This document shows positions 25,299-38,315 of a DNA stretch of 64,000 nucleotides, piece after piece. Where the stretch lies: positions 67,693 to 131,692 of the forward strand of contig CAYPNF010000019.1 in assembly GCA_964411985.1 (NCBI GenBank), in the 5' to 3' direction. The position numbers and the translations under genes are program-made. Within the stretch, counting starts at the first letter, position 1. Every line of letters starts with the position of its first letter. Origin of the DNA: CAYPNF01 sp964411985. GTDB lineage: Bacteria > Verrucomicrobiota > Verrucomicrobiia > Limisphaerales > J093. The notes under the pieces were generated by a model that saw nothing but the letters and a program-made list of their open reading frames with translations, was not told where the DNA came from and did not search any database.

Positions 25299-28200
25299 GT
25301 GTCACGGTCCTTGCCATATTCGAAGGCCTCGGTCAGCCTTCGGGAGATGCGTGCGGCAACGACAATGTTATTCTATCGCAGTATCCGTGCCTCATGTTGT
25401 CACGACGTTGTCCCCTGTGGTGCGAGGCTCGCAGCGCCTCAGCCGGAAAGGGCACCGTCGAGTCGCCCCCAATGGGCGGCAGAAAGCTCCACTTTTCTCA
25501 GTTGGTGGGTTGCTCTCGTGGCCTCCTGGGTTTTGCTTTGCTTTATGGGCGTCGTCGTGGCGGCCGACGCACCGGGAAGATATCTCAATTTTCGGCGATT
25601 GACACCAGCGGACGGCTTGCCGGCGGAGCAGGTGCTTTGCGTGTTGGAGGACAGCCGTGGGTTTCTTTGGTTTGGGACTTCCGACGGCTTGGCTCGCTAC
25701 GACAGCCGTGAATTCCGCGTCTTTCGTCCTGATCCAAAGGATGCCTCCAGCTTGGCGGAAGCCGCTGTGTCGGCGATCCAGGAGGACACACAGGGCAACC
25801 TTTGGATCGCCACATCGGCTGGTCTCGATCTCTGGCATCGGAACACGGAGCACTTCTCCCATTTTCGGCATAACCCCACCAACCATGCCAGCCTCAGTGG
25901 TGACAAAATCAGGAGCCTCCTCCTAGACGAAGACGGTTCGCTTTGGGTGGGAACTGCAGGCGCCGGACTGAACCATTTGGATCCAAGCTCCGGAAAGTGC
26001 GAACGATTTGAGAAGCAACCTGGTCAGTTAGACGGTTTGGGCGGAAACACGATTAGGTGTTTGTTCCGCGATCGGCAGGGCTTCCTGTGGATCGGCACTG
26101 CCGATGGCGGTTTGAACCAGTTCGATCAGAAAACGGGCCACTTTCGGGTATATGGGCACAACCCCGGTGATCCACGCAGCCTCAGTCACAACAACGTCTC
26201 TGCGATCGCTGAGGATACCGAGGGCTATCTCTGGGTGGGTACTGAAAATGGAGTTTCCCGCCTGGACAAGGAGCGTCGGTTCTTCGATCGGTTTACCGCC
26301 AACGTGGACGATCCCGGCGCCTTGCAGGCTCAGATCGTGAGTGACGTCTTGGTGGACCGGGACGGATCGGTGTGGGTGGGGACCGATGCCGGCGGACTGA
26401 GCCGTTTCGATGCCGCGAGAAAGCTGTTCACGCACTATCGGCACTCGAAGTATGCCGAACATACGCTAGCCAGTGACGTGATACGCGCCCTCTTTCAGGA
26501 TCGGAGCGGCGATCTTTGGATCGGCCACTATCCCAACGGGGTCAGTCATGCGGATCGTCTTGCCGAGCCGTTTCGGGTTTTCCGCAGTCTGCCGGGTGAA
26601 ACGAACACCTTGTCGGATGACCATATTCAGCCATTCCTGGAGGATCCCTCAGGCGACCTTTGGGTGGGCACTGATAATGGTGGGTTGAACCATTGGCGCC
26701 AGGCCACCGGGCGATGGACCAGCTACCAGCATGACCCGCATGATCCGCGGGGAGTGGTGGCTAACTCCGTGTTGGCTTTGCTACGCGATTCCCGCGGCCA
26801 GATCTGGGTCGGCACGTGGGAAGGAGGACTAAACCGATTCGAGCCGAACTCCGGCACGTTTCACCGTTATCTGCCGGAGCTCGGTCGAACCAACTCGCTG
26901 AGTTCTCCCCATGTCTGCGGCTTGGTAGAGGATCACCAGCAGCAAATCTGGGCGGCCACCTCGGGTGGGGGCCTTAATCGATACGTCCCGAGCGAAGACG
27001 GATTCGTCCATTACCGTTACGATTCGGACGATTCCCAGAGTCTGAATGATGACTTCGTGCGGCGGCTGTTGGTGACACGCGATGGGACCTTCTGGGTAGG
27101 CACGTCGAAAGGTATGGCGCGATGGGTGCCCGCCACCCAGAACTGGAAGCGTTTCCAGGCCAAGCTTGGGGAATCAGGCGCCTTAAGCAGCGATCAGATC
27201 GAGGATTTGCTGGAGGATCACGAAGGGATCCTCTGGGTCTCCACTGCGGGCGGCGGCTTGAATCGCCTGGACCCGCGAACCGGCCGGTTTGAGCACTTCG
27301 GCACTGCCGACGGCCTGCCCAGCGATGTTCTGCGCGGTCTGCTCGAGGATGCCGACGGGATGCTCTGGGTTGCCTCCAATGAAGGTCTGGCCCGTTTCGA
27401 TCCCCGCACACGCAACATCCGCGTCTACGACGAAAGTAATGGGTTGCCGGGGAGTCAGTTCTCACACCACGGCCGGCTGCGCTTGCGTTCAGGCGAACTC
27501 CTCTTTGGAACCACGCAGGGGTTCGTGAGGTTCGATCCTCGAATGGTTCAGCCAAATACCAATCCGCCCCCCGTGGTGCTGACCCGGTTCGAAGTGTTCA
27601 ATGAGCCCCAAGCGCCAGGAGCACCGGGTTCACCATTGAAGGTAAGTATTACCGAAACCCGGCTCCTCCAAATTCCGTCGAGGATGTCGGTCATCAGTTT
27701 TCAGTTCGCCGCATTGGGATTTCATGCGGCTGCGCGCACCAGCTACGAGTATCGGCTCGAAGGTTTCGACACAGCTTGGCGCAAAGCCGGGTCGGAACGC
27801 CGCGCCACCTTCACCAACCTGGACCCGGGTCGTTACCGGTTCCGTGTCCGGGCCGCCTACGGTGATGGCCAATGGAGCGAGAACCGCCCAGGCTTGGCGC
27901 TGGTCATCCAGCCCGCATGGTGGCAGAACTGGTGGGTGCGAGGCGTGTCTGCGTGGGGATTGATCGCCGGATTGTTGGCGACAGGTTGGAGGATTGCCAA
28001 CGGTCGTGCTCGCGCGCGGTTGCAGGAGGCCGAGCGGGAACGGGAACGGGCGCAGGAGGGAGAACGGGCTGCTACCCGCCTGCGTTTGGCCTTGGAAGCC
28101 GCTCATCAGGGTTTCTACGACTTGAACGTGCAGACCGGCGAAGCCGAGGTTAGCGCGGAATACGCCACCATGCTTGGCTATGACGCGCAGGGTTTTCGCG

Positions 28201-29615
28201 AGACGAATGACGCCTGGATAGAACGGCTCCACCCCGACGATCAGCAACCGGTGGCGGCGGTCTATCGCGATTACATCGCTGGCAAACTCCCGGAATACCG
28301 GGTTGAGTTTCGCCAGCGAACCAAGTCCGGCGATTGGAAGTGGATTCTGTCGCTGGGGAAGATCGTCGAGCGTGATGCCCACGGTCAGCCGCTCCGGATG
28401 CTGGGAACCCATACGGACATCACCGAGCGAAAGCGAGCGGAAGAGGAAAAGCAGAAACTGCAGGCCCAGCTAACGCAGGCTCAGAAGATGGAATCGGTCG
28501 GCCGGTTGGCCGGCGGGGTGGCTCACGATTTCAACAACATGCTCCAGGCTATTCTCGGCAACGCGTCTCTGGCCATGGACGAAGTCTTGCCGGGTGGCCT
28601 GGCGCACGAATGCCTCGGGGAAATCGAGAAATCCGCCCAACGCTCCGCGGATCTGACCCGTCAGTTGCTGGCATTTGCCCGCAAGCAGACCATTGCCCCC
28701 AGGGTGCTTGATCTCAACGACACGGTCTCCCGCACTCTCAAGATGCTCCAGCGCTTGATCGGCGAGGACATCGACCTGGTCTGGCTGCCTCGCACGAACC
28801 TCTGGGCCGTCAAAATCGACCCCAGCCAGTTAGACCAGATTCTCGCCAACTTCTGTGTGAACTCTCGTGATGCCATTGCAGGTGCGGGCACCGTGACCAT
28901 CCAAACGGACAACGTGACGCTCGACAGGAAGTATGCCGCTGGTCATCCCGATTTCGTGCCGGGCGACTACGTAGTTCTGGTGGTGAAGGACACAGGCAAG
29001 GGCATGGATGCGGACACACGCAGCCATCTGTTTGAGCCGTTCTTCACCACCAAGGAAGTCGGCAAGGGGACCGGCTTGGGACTGGCGACCGTTTTTGGCA
29101 TTGTCAAACAGAACCACGGCCTGATTCATGTCGAGAGCCAGCTGGGGCAGGGGACGACTTTCAAGGTGTACTTTCCACGCGTCGAAGCCGAAGCGGCGGA
29201 GGAGGAGCCGCCTCCCCCAGGCCGAGGCGTGGGCGGTACCGAAACGGTGCTGCTGGTGGAGGACGAGGAACAGATCCTGAACCTGGGTCGTCGGGTTCTC
29301 TCGCAACACGGCTATACCATCCTGGCCGCGGCTACGCCCCAGGATGCCCTGGCTCTGGCCGCCGAGCATTTCGGACCGATCCACCTGCTGATTACCGATG
29401 TGGTGATGCCCGGCATGAATGGGAAAGCTCTGTTTGAGCGGTTGCACGCGAGCCGCGCGGACCTCAGATGCCTGTTCATGTCCGGCTACACTGCCGATGT
29501 GATCGCCCACCACGGCGTCTTGGACGAGGGGGTGGAGTTCTTGCAGAAGCCCTTCACCCTCCAGACTATCGCCCATAGGGTCAGGAAGGTGTTGGACGCG
29601 CCGGTCAAGAAGTAG
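25299..29615 (+). CDS. Hybrid sensor histidine kinase with Reg_prop propeller, Y_Y_Y, PAS and receiver domains
   Basis: 1438 residues if the GTG at 25299 is used; the ATG at 25347 is equally possible, and the real start is uncertain because the export signal (WWVALVASWVLLCFMGVVVAA) lies about 68-88 residues in. About 14 two-component-propeller repeats follow (LWFGTSDGLARYD, LWVGTDNGGLNHW and so on), then a Y_Y_Y domain (YEYRLEGFDTAWRKAG), one membrane helix (VSAWGLIAGLLATGWRIA), a PAS domain, HisKA with phospho-acceptor His in GVAHDFNNM, HATPase blocks (N box NFCVNSRDAI, DTGKGMD, FEPFFTTK, GTGLGLATVFGI) and a C-terminal receiver with phospho-acceptor Asp in ITDVVMPGMNG. In Bacteroidetes this architecture senses oligosaccharides in the periplasm. 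No DNA-binding domain is present, unlike HTCS proteins, so a separate output is needed. Confidence 0.93.
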   Translation: MSRSLPYSKASVSLREMRAATTMLFYRSIRASCCHDVVPCGARLAAPQPERAPSSRPQWAAESSTFLSWWVALVASWVLLCFMGVVVAADAPGRYLNFRRLTPADGLPAEQVLCVLEDSRGFLWFGTSDGLARYDSREFRVFRPDPKDASSLAEAAVSAIQEDTQGNLWIATSAGLDLWHRNTEHFSHFRHNPTNHASLSGDKIRSLLLDEDGSLWVGTAGAGLNHLDPSSGKCERFEKQPGQLDGLGGNTIRCLFRDRQGFLWIGTADGGLNQFDQKTGHFRVYGHNPGDPRSLSHNNVSAIAEDTEGYLWVGTENGVSRLDKERRFFDRFTANVDDPGALQAQIVSDVLVDRDGSVWVGTDAGGLSRFDAARKLFTHYRHSKYAEHTLASDVIRALFQDRSGDLWIGHYPNGVSHADRLAEPFRVFRSLPGETNTLSDDHIQPFLEDPSGDLWVGTDNGGLNHWRQATGRWTSYQHDPHDPRGVVANSVLALLRDSRGQIWVGTWEGGLNRFEPNSGTFHRYLPELGRTNSLSSPHVCGLVEDHQQQIWAATSGGGLNRYVPSEDGFVHYRYDSDDSQSLNDDFVRRLLVTRDGTFWVGTSKGMARWVPATQNWKRFQAKLGESGALSSDQIEDLLEDHEGILWVSTAGGGLNRLDPRTGRFEHFGTADGLPSDVLRGLLEDADGMLWVASNEGLARFDPRTRNIRVYDESNGLPGSQFSHHGRLRLRSGELLFGTTQGFVRFDPRMVQPNTNPPPVVLTRFEVFNEPQAPGAPGSPLKVSITETRLLQIPSRMSVISFQFAALGFHAAARTSYEYRLEGFDTAWRKAGSERRATFTNLDPGRYRFRVRAAYGDGQWSENRPGLALVIQPAWWQNWWVRGVSAWGLIAGLLATGWRIANGRARARLQEAERERERAQEGERAATRLRLALEAAHQGFYDLNVQTGEAEVSAEYATMLGYDAQGFRETNDAWIERLHPDDQQPVAAVYRDYIAGKLPEYRVEFRQRTKSGDWKWILSLGKIVERDAHGQPLRMLGTHTDITERKRAEEEKQKLQAQLTQAQKMESVGRLAGGVAHDFNNMLQAILGNASLAMDEVLPGGLAHECLGEIEKSAQRSADLTRQLLAFARKQTIAPRVLDLNDTVSRTLKMLQRLIGEDIDLVWLPRTNLWAVKIDPSQLDQILANFCVNSRDAIAGAGTVTIQTDNVTLDRKYAAGHPDFVPGDYVVLVVKDTGKGMDADTRSHLFEPFFTTKEVGKGTGLGLATVFGIVKQNHGLIHVESQLGQGTTFKVYFPRVEAEAAEEEPPPPGRGVGGTETVLLVEDEEQILNLGRRVLSQHGYTILAAATPQDALALAAEHFGPIHLLITDVVMPGMNGKALFERLHASRADLRCLFMSGYTADVIAHHGVLDEGVEFLQKPFTLQTIAHRVRKVLDAPVKK

Positions 29616-29957
29616 TTCGCCGAACTGCCGCGCCCCTGTGCCGCAGTGATGGGCAACGGCCTGGGAATCATCAAGGCGGAAAGGAGAGAGCCCAAGCCTC
29701 TGCGAGCCTTGGCTCATGGACGACGAGCACCCCGATACCACCAACGACGCCCGGCAACTTTAGAAGGATCGAATGAACCATGATCAGGCCCGGCAAGCTT
29801 GACGGCATGGCGCATCTCCTCCCGTCGGCCATTCGATGCGCCGCATCGGCCCGGCTAACGGATCTTGATCTGCCCGCTGCTGAGCGTCTGGACTGGGAAT
29901 ATCGCCTGATGCCGTTCTACCTTCACTTAGAAGAACGCCATCCAGGCGCGAAAAGGA
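29616..29957. other. 342-bp gap between convergent hybrid kinase and WD40 kinase genes
   Basis: No terminator with a T tract is obvious. The only coding candidate is the 80-residue frame at 29780-30022, listed separately at low confidence. Confidence 0.5.
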
Positions 29958-33461
<3,504 letters not shown>

Positions 33462-33633
33462 CGGTTTGCGCACGGGCGATGTTCGTCGTGTACCACCGTC
33501 ACTGAGAATAACGTCAATTGCCGGCAAAAAGGATCAGCCCGGGACCACTTCGCAGTGGCAGTTGAGGTCGCGGCTTTGCAGGACACCATGATGTTGGCCA
33601 TCCGGAACGCGCTTTTGGAGGCGTTCCCGAGCG

Positions 33634-34200
33634 TCAGCCACCGGCTGTGATCACGTGGATCTCCCTTAGTAACCATGCACGGGCGAAATCCCAATGGCGT
33701 TTCACGGTAGGCTCGGAGAGTCCAAGCACTTTGGCGACTTCCGCATGGCTCAGGCCGATGAAGAAACGGAGTCGGACCAATTCCGCCCTTTCCGGGGCCT
33801 CTGCCTCAAGCCTTTCGAGCGCCTCATGCACCACGAGAAGCGTGTCCGGTGGGGTGTCTGTAGCCAGTTCCAGCCCGGCAAGATCCACCCGTTCCAGCCT
33901 CCCTCCTCGCTTCCAGCGGCTCTTCTTGCGGGCGTTCTCAATCAGGATGCACCGCATCGCCTCGGCAGCCGCACGGAAGAAATGAGCTCGATCCTGCCAT
34001 TGGTCCCGCACACCGCCCGTGAGTCGTAGATACGCCTCATGAACCAACGACGTCGCCTGCAAGGTCTGTCCGGGTGCTTGATGGGCCATCTTTGCCGCTG
34101 CCAACCTCCGTAGTTCCTCATAGACAACCGGCAACAACTCCTCGGCGGCTTGGCTATCCCCTTGCTGAACACGGTCGAGGATACTAGTGACGTCGCTCAT
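33634..34200 (-). CDS. ECF-type RNA polymerase sigma factor
   Basis: 188 residues from the ATG at 34198-34200; an ATG at 34224 and a TTG at 34233 are alternatives, but MSDVTSILDRVQQGD is the usual opening of this subfamily. Region 2 is seen in LLPVVYEELRRLAAAKMAHQ, with QTLQATSLVHEAYLRL and HFFRAAAEAMRCILIENARKK typical of the planctomycete/verrucomicrobial ECF group (TIGR02999 type). Region 4 is RFFIGLSHAEVAKVLGLSEPTVKRHWDFARAWL. No anti-sigma gene is present; the adjacent WD40 kinase, starting 172 bp downstream, is the probable controller by phosphorylation. Confidence 0.92.
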   Translation of the reverse strand: MSDVTSILDRVQQGDSQAAEELLPVVYEELRRLAAAKMAHQAPGQTLQATSLVHEAYLRLTGGVRDQWQDRAHFFRAAAEAMRCILIENARKKSRWKRGGRLERVDLAGLELATDTPPDTLLVVHEALERLEAEAPERAELVRLRFFIGLSHAEVAKVLGLSEPTVKRHWDFARAWLLREIHVITAGG

Positions 34201-34336
34201 AACACTGACGTCAGGGTTGTCCATTAGGGACAAGTATGGGGTCCATCAGGAAGGAATCTAACCTGAGCCGGCCAATAAGCCAACACTTTCGCAACCGTCT
34301 GCTCCCGGGCTTCGCTTTTCTGAAGCCATCGGCCCT

Positions 34337-35155
34337 TTACCGATCGGGAAAGGAGGTGTGCTCCGTCAACCAAAGCATGTCCCTGTTGTTCGGTGAATTG
34401 ACACCCAGCGTCAGCTTGCCATCGTATTTCACCGGCGCCTTGGTCCGGGAATCCAACCACTTTCGGATCTCGCTGTGACCGTCGGCGAACGAGAACCCGC
34501 AGGCTCCGTTGTGAGAACTGGCTGGGTAGTCGAAAATGTACGCCTTGGCGGGATTGGCGAGGTCGGACATCCAGACCCCGAATGCGCCGTTATTGATGCT
34601 ATCGGGGTGTTCGTCCACAAAGACATGGATCATCGAGGGCGATCCGAGACTGAAGTCGGAAGTCTTGTAGAAGACCTTGAATTTGGGGGTCGTGACTCGC
34701 TGGTTAAGCCAGGGGCCACCGGCGGGATCCGCCACGGCCACGCTCATGGATACGCTGCGCACCCGTGGATAGCGCTTGCCGCCTATGCCGACGGTGCTCT
34801 TGTCAGAGGGGCACTTGTAGATCCCCGCAGAATTGGCGCAATAAGGGGACAACTTGGAGTGCTTGGGGTCAGTGAGATACAAGGTATTCGTGTTGTCAGG
34901 GCTTGAAGTGAAGTCGAGCCAGCCCTTGATCCAACTTCCTTCGGCATTGCCCGGCTCCAGGTTGGGAACCAGAGTGTCTCGATAATCATCGGCGTACAGG
35001 GCGTGAGCCAGCTGAAGTTGTTTCAGGTTGTTCATGCACTGGATACCTTGGGCCTTGCTCTTGGCTTTGCTGAGGGCCGGGAGGAGCATGCCAGCTAGAA
35101 TCGCAATAATAGCAATGACGACGAGTAGTTCAATGAGAGTGAACGCGGCGCGCAT
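34337..35155 (-). CDS. Prepilin-type N-terminal domain protein (H-X9-DG type)
   Basis: 272 residues from the ATG at 35153-35155, giving the very short leader MRA before AFTLIELLVVIAIIAILAGM. The middle has AKSKAQGIQCMNNLKQLQLA and GIYKCPSDKS, and the C-terminal part has VFVDEHPDSINNGAFG and CGFSFADGHSEIRKWL. It is clearly paralogous to the protein at 44725 (same VDEHP-SIN and FADGH blocks) and less close to the one at 5526. The two related genes lie on either side of the 35.4-44.5 kb block. Presumed exported or assembled through a type II secretion-like apparatus. Confidence 0.87.
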   Translation of the reverse strand: MRAAFTLIELLVVIAIIAILAGMLLPALSKAKSKAQGIQCMNNLKQLQLAHALYADDYRDTLVPNLEPGNAEGSWIKGWLDFTSSPDNTNTLYLTDPKHSKLSPYCANSAGIYKCPSDKSTVGIGGKRYPRVRSVSMSVAVADPAGGPWLNQRVTTPKFKVFYKTSDFSLGSPSMIHVFVDEHPDSINNGAFGVWMSDLANPAKAYIFDYPASSHNGACGFSFADGHSEIRKWLDSRTKAPVKYDGKLTLGVNSPNNRDMLWLTEHTSFPDR

Positions 35156-35436
35156 ACAATTGGATGTTGCTTGAACATAGCACACTCAAAGCCCTGGGCG
35201 CCAGCTCGCGGATTCGGAGCTATGCCAGTGAGGGTTCTCCTCGAGGACCGTGACCGCGCCGCCAGCCGACTTCTTCCCCAATGCGTTCGCGCAAGCCGGG
35301 GCTGATCTTGAAACGACTCAGTTCTTGCTTCCCAGCTAACGGCGGCTAAATTCGCCCCCATTAAGTCCTCGCTGATTGGCTGTTGATGTGGATCTTCGGC
35401 CCGTGGACTTGATTTGAATCTACATCCCGAAAGAGG

Positions 35437-37332
35437 GTGCAGCACATGCTTTCTGATACAGAGCGCGGGCAGGTTGGGGCGGCGTGGCGCGCCTGGTTTG
35501 GACTGTTGCTGGTGGCCATCACCGCCTTCTTTGGGGCGATGCAGCGTGCCGAGGCCGCCGCCCCTGTGGTGATTTGGGATACCGGCACGCGTTTCGGCGA
35601 AACACTGCAGTTGGAGAATCGAGCAGCTTGGAAAGCAGTGCCGAGTGATCTGATCTTCCTCGAGTCGGATCCCACCAAGGCCAGCTCGGACCCCGGCTAT
35701 TACGGCAGGGAGTATCCCTTCCAAGGCGATGCGGTGGTGGAGAACCAGAGTTTGGCCGCAGTGTTCTGGTCGGCCCTGGGCCGGGTATCAGTCTATGCAA
35801 AGAACACGACTGCCGGACCTGGCGGGACCCCGCCCCTGGAAACCGGCTTTGGCCACAAGATCGCGGATTTTGTCCCGCTGCAAGCCAAGCTTCAACCATC
35901 CCGAACGGCTCGCTATGAACTTGTGCGCCACGCGGGGGACGAAGTTGTCCTCCAGGTCGCGTTTGACGCAGGTGGCACCCAGGTAATGACTGCGGTCTTC
36001 AGCTTTGGCAAGACTGGTATCATTGAAATCAGGCCGGCCGAAAACATGAAAGGGGTCCGCCTCCTAACCCGGTCCAAGTATGGCGTGGTGCCTGGTTTTC
36101 TCGGCGATGATCTTATCTACAATCCGGCCGATTATGCCGCCGGCAGCACGCTCCATACCCCGGCGCAGAGCCTTTTTATGAGTTTGCTGGAGGGGGAAAA
36201 CAGTGAATTGGTGATGACCTGGCCAGCGGGCAACCAGCGCCTCCGGCTAAATGTGGGGCAGGATTCGAACGGGGAGAAACTCTTCGACTCCCTCGACTTT
36301 GACAATGACGGCCAGAGTCTCTTCCTGGCTCCGCTTGCGGCCTCTGGCATCTGGCACCGCGAAGCCTTGCTTCCCGCGTTCCTCGAGAAGGACACGCCCA
36401 TTCAGTGGAAGGCTCCTTTTCCTGCCAAATGGACGACCCAGTTGAATGAATCCGGGGTGCGAACCACCTATGCCTTCCGGCTTGCGAAAGGAGAGATTTG
36501 GCGAGGGGTTCCGGGTTCCTATGCCTACCCCGTCTGGTTCGACGGGGACACTGCGTTCTATCACCTGAGCAAGAAGGTGCCCCCTGGCGGTGACTCCATC
36601 GTCTATTTTCTCGAAGGCCGAGAGACTCCTCTCGCGATTCGTACGCCCGTGGAGATCTTGAAGGACACCCTGGGCCGCCCCATGGCGGACGGCTTGCTGG
36701 ATGTCGCCGGACGGAAGCTTCGCACGCATCACCGGCGCGATGGCGAGGGCGTGCGCCGGGCTTGTACCTGCGGCTGTACTGAAGCCATCCAGGCGGTCTT
36801 TGAGGCCAAGGCTGAGGTCGAAAAGAGCCAGATCGTTGCCGGGCAGGTGGAGGACATGATGTACTTCGTTCAGCGACACTTGGACCGGATCGACGAGTAC
36901 CAGCGATTCGTCGCTGACTTGAACGACTACCTGCTCGCCCAAGGCAAGGCGCATCCCGAGCTGAAGCCATTCCTGGAGGGACTCTCCCAAATCGCTGCGC
37001 AGATACCTCAGGAGTGTGAGGTCCAAAAGGAGAATATGAAATCTCTGGCCTACGCCCGGGACCTTTCCCGCCAGACGCTCGCTCTAGTCGGTAAACAGGA
37101 CCCGGGCAATTTGAAGGCGTACCTGGAGCTTGGGAAAACCTGGCGCGCCATGGGGGGCGCTCAAGACTACGTGGTGGCCCAATGTCATATGCTGACACGC
37201 AAGATTTGCCAGGAAGCCGGCTATGGCTGCGTCAGCCAGCCCCAGGCTGCGAAACTAGCACAGGAGATTCGAGCCCGATGCCGCCGTTGCTTGCGCAATC
37301 CTGATGGTTATGAGATTTGGGCCGACTATTAG
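35437..37332 (+). CDS. Exported cysteine-rich protein of unknown function
   Basis: 631 residues; I recognise no family. A long leader ends in a hydrophobic signal (WFGLLLVAITAFFGAMQRAEAA, cut near residue 41). Residues about 45-430 are beta-rich with the look of a large sandwich or lectin-like fold (VVIWDTGTRFGETLQLENRA, FSALGRVSVYAKNTT-like strands, SLDFDNDGQSLFLAPLA). Residues about 430-631 are helical and contain clustered cysteines: CTCGC, then CHMLTRKIC, GYGCVSQ and CRRC near the C-terminus, which could bind metal or form disulfides. GAGGG lies about 10 nt before the ATG. It is first in a six-gene plus-strand unit with SUMF1-like lipoproteins and an MBOAT/SGNH pair. Confidence 0.8.
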   Translation: MQHMLSDTERGQVGAAWRAWFGLLLVAITAFFGAMQRAEAAAPVVIWDTGTRFGETLQLENRAAWKAVPSDLIFLESDPTKASSDPGYYGREYPFQGDAVVENQSLAAVFWSALGRVSVYAKNTTAGPGGTPPLETGFGHKIADFVPLQAKLQPSRTARYELVRHAGDEVVLQVAFDAGGTQVMTAVFSFGKTGIIEIRPAENMKGVRLLTRSKYGVVPGFLGDDLIYNPADYAAGSTLHTPAQSLFMSLLEGENSELVMTWPAGNQRLRLNVGQDSNGEKLFDSLDFDNDGQSLFLAPLAASGIWHREALLPAFLEKDTPIQWKAPFPAKWTTQLNESGVRTTYAFRLAKGEIWRGVPGSYAYPVWFDGDTAFYHLSKKVPPGGDSIVYFLEGRETPLAIRTPVEILKDTLGRPMADGLLDVAGRKLRTHHRRDGEGVRRACTCGCTEAIQAVFEAKAEVEKSQIVAGQVEDMMYFVQRHLDRIDEYQRFVADLNDYLLAQGKAHPELKPFLEGLSQIAAQIPQECEVQKENMKSLAYARDLSRQTLALVGKQDPGNLKAYLELGKTWRAMGGAQDYVVAQCHMLTRKICQEAGYGCVSQPQAAKLAQEIRARCRRCLRNPDGYEIWADY

Positions 37333-37392
37333 GGATCCGGGATGTCACGACTACGAAGCCCTGCCGAAACTGAACAACGTGAGTTCACTTCT

Positions 37393-38292
37393 ATGAAGCC
37401 TCTGCTTGCCCCCTTGCTGTTGGGTTTCCTGGTGCTGCTGAGCGGATGTGAACGCCGCTCCCAGCCGGAGCAGGCAGCTGGTTCCAGCACTGCGTCCAAC
37501 GCCGTGTCGGTCGTCAGTCCTTCGGCGGGTGCGGGCGTCCAACCTGGCCTAGCGGCGGTTGCGGACATGCTCCTGATTCAGGGGGGCCGTTTCATGATGG
37601 GGGACAAAGAGGAGGTCGATGCGCCGCTTCACGAGGTCTCCGTCAGCTCGTTCATGATCGACAAGTACTTGGTGACTCAGGAACTTTACCAGAAGGTCAT
37701 GGGGGAGAATCCGGCGCGTTGGAAGGGCGAGAAGAATCCCATTGAACAAGTGCGCTGGTCCGATGCCGTCAAATTCTGCAACCGACGTTCCCAGTTGGAG
37801 GGACTCCAGCCCTGCTACGATCTGACCACCTGGCAGTGCGACTTTGGGGCCACCGGTTATCGCCTGCCTACCGAAGCCGAGTGGGAATACGCCTGCCGGG
37901 CCAACACGACCACCCCCTTCTTCTTTGGGGAGAACGGAGCCAAGTTGGGCGACTACGCCTGGTTCGACAAGAACTCAGGCGGCCGTCCGCGGCCGGTGGG
38001 ACAAAAGCTGCCCAACCCCTGGGGGCTTTACGATATGTGTGGCAACGTCTGGGAATGGTGCAACGACTTCTACCAGGTCGACTACTACAAACAGTCGCCC
38101 AAGGAAGATCCTCGCGGTCCGCAGCAGGGAGCCACCAAAGTGGTTCGAGGTGGGGCTTGGCGCTTCAAAGAGGAGAGCTGCCGTTCCGGCTATCGATACA
38201 ACGAGAACCCGGGTTACGCCGATGTCTGCTTCGGTTACGATATTTACGGTTTTCGTTGCGCACGAAAAGTCCCTGAAGGTCAGGGAAAGTAG
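37393..38292 (+). CDS. SUMF1/FGE-like lipoprotein
   Basis: 299 residues from the ATG at 37393, which gives MKPLLAPLLLGFLVLLSGC, a textbook lipobox; the longer frame hides this signal. The SUMF1-like fold spans about residues 60-292: LIQGGRFMMGDKEEVDAPLHE, FMIDKYLVTQELYQKVMG, LEGLQPCYDL, YRLPTEAEWEYACRANTTTPF, GLYDMCGNVWEWCND, VVRGGAW and YGFRCAR. Of the two catalytic cysteines of formylglycine-generating enzymes (four and nine residues after RGG), only the second is present (ESCRSGYR), so formylglycine formation is doubtful. It begins 60 bp after the unknown protein and ends 23 bp before the TolB-like gene. Confidence 0.88.
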   Translation: MKPLLAPLLLGFLVLLSGCERRSQPEQAAGSSTASNAVSVVSPSAGAGVQPGLAAVADMLLIQGGRFMMGDKEEVDAPLHEVSVSSFMIDKYLVTQELYQKVMGENPARWKGEKNPIEQVRWSDAVKFCNRRSQLEGLQPCYDLTTWQCDFGATGYRLPTEAEWEYACRANTTTPFFFGENGAKLGDYAWFDKNSGGRPRPVGQKLPNPWGLYDMCGNVWEWCNDFYQVDYYKQSPKEDPRGPQQGATKVVRGGAWRFKEESCRSGYRYNENPGYADVCFGYDIYGFRCARKVPEGQGK

Positions 38293-38315
38293 CCCATTGT
38301 CGGACGACCAATAAC

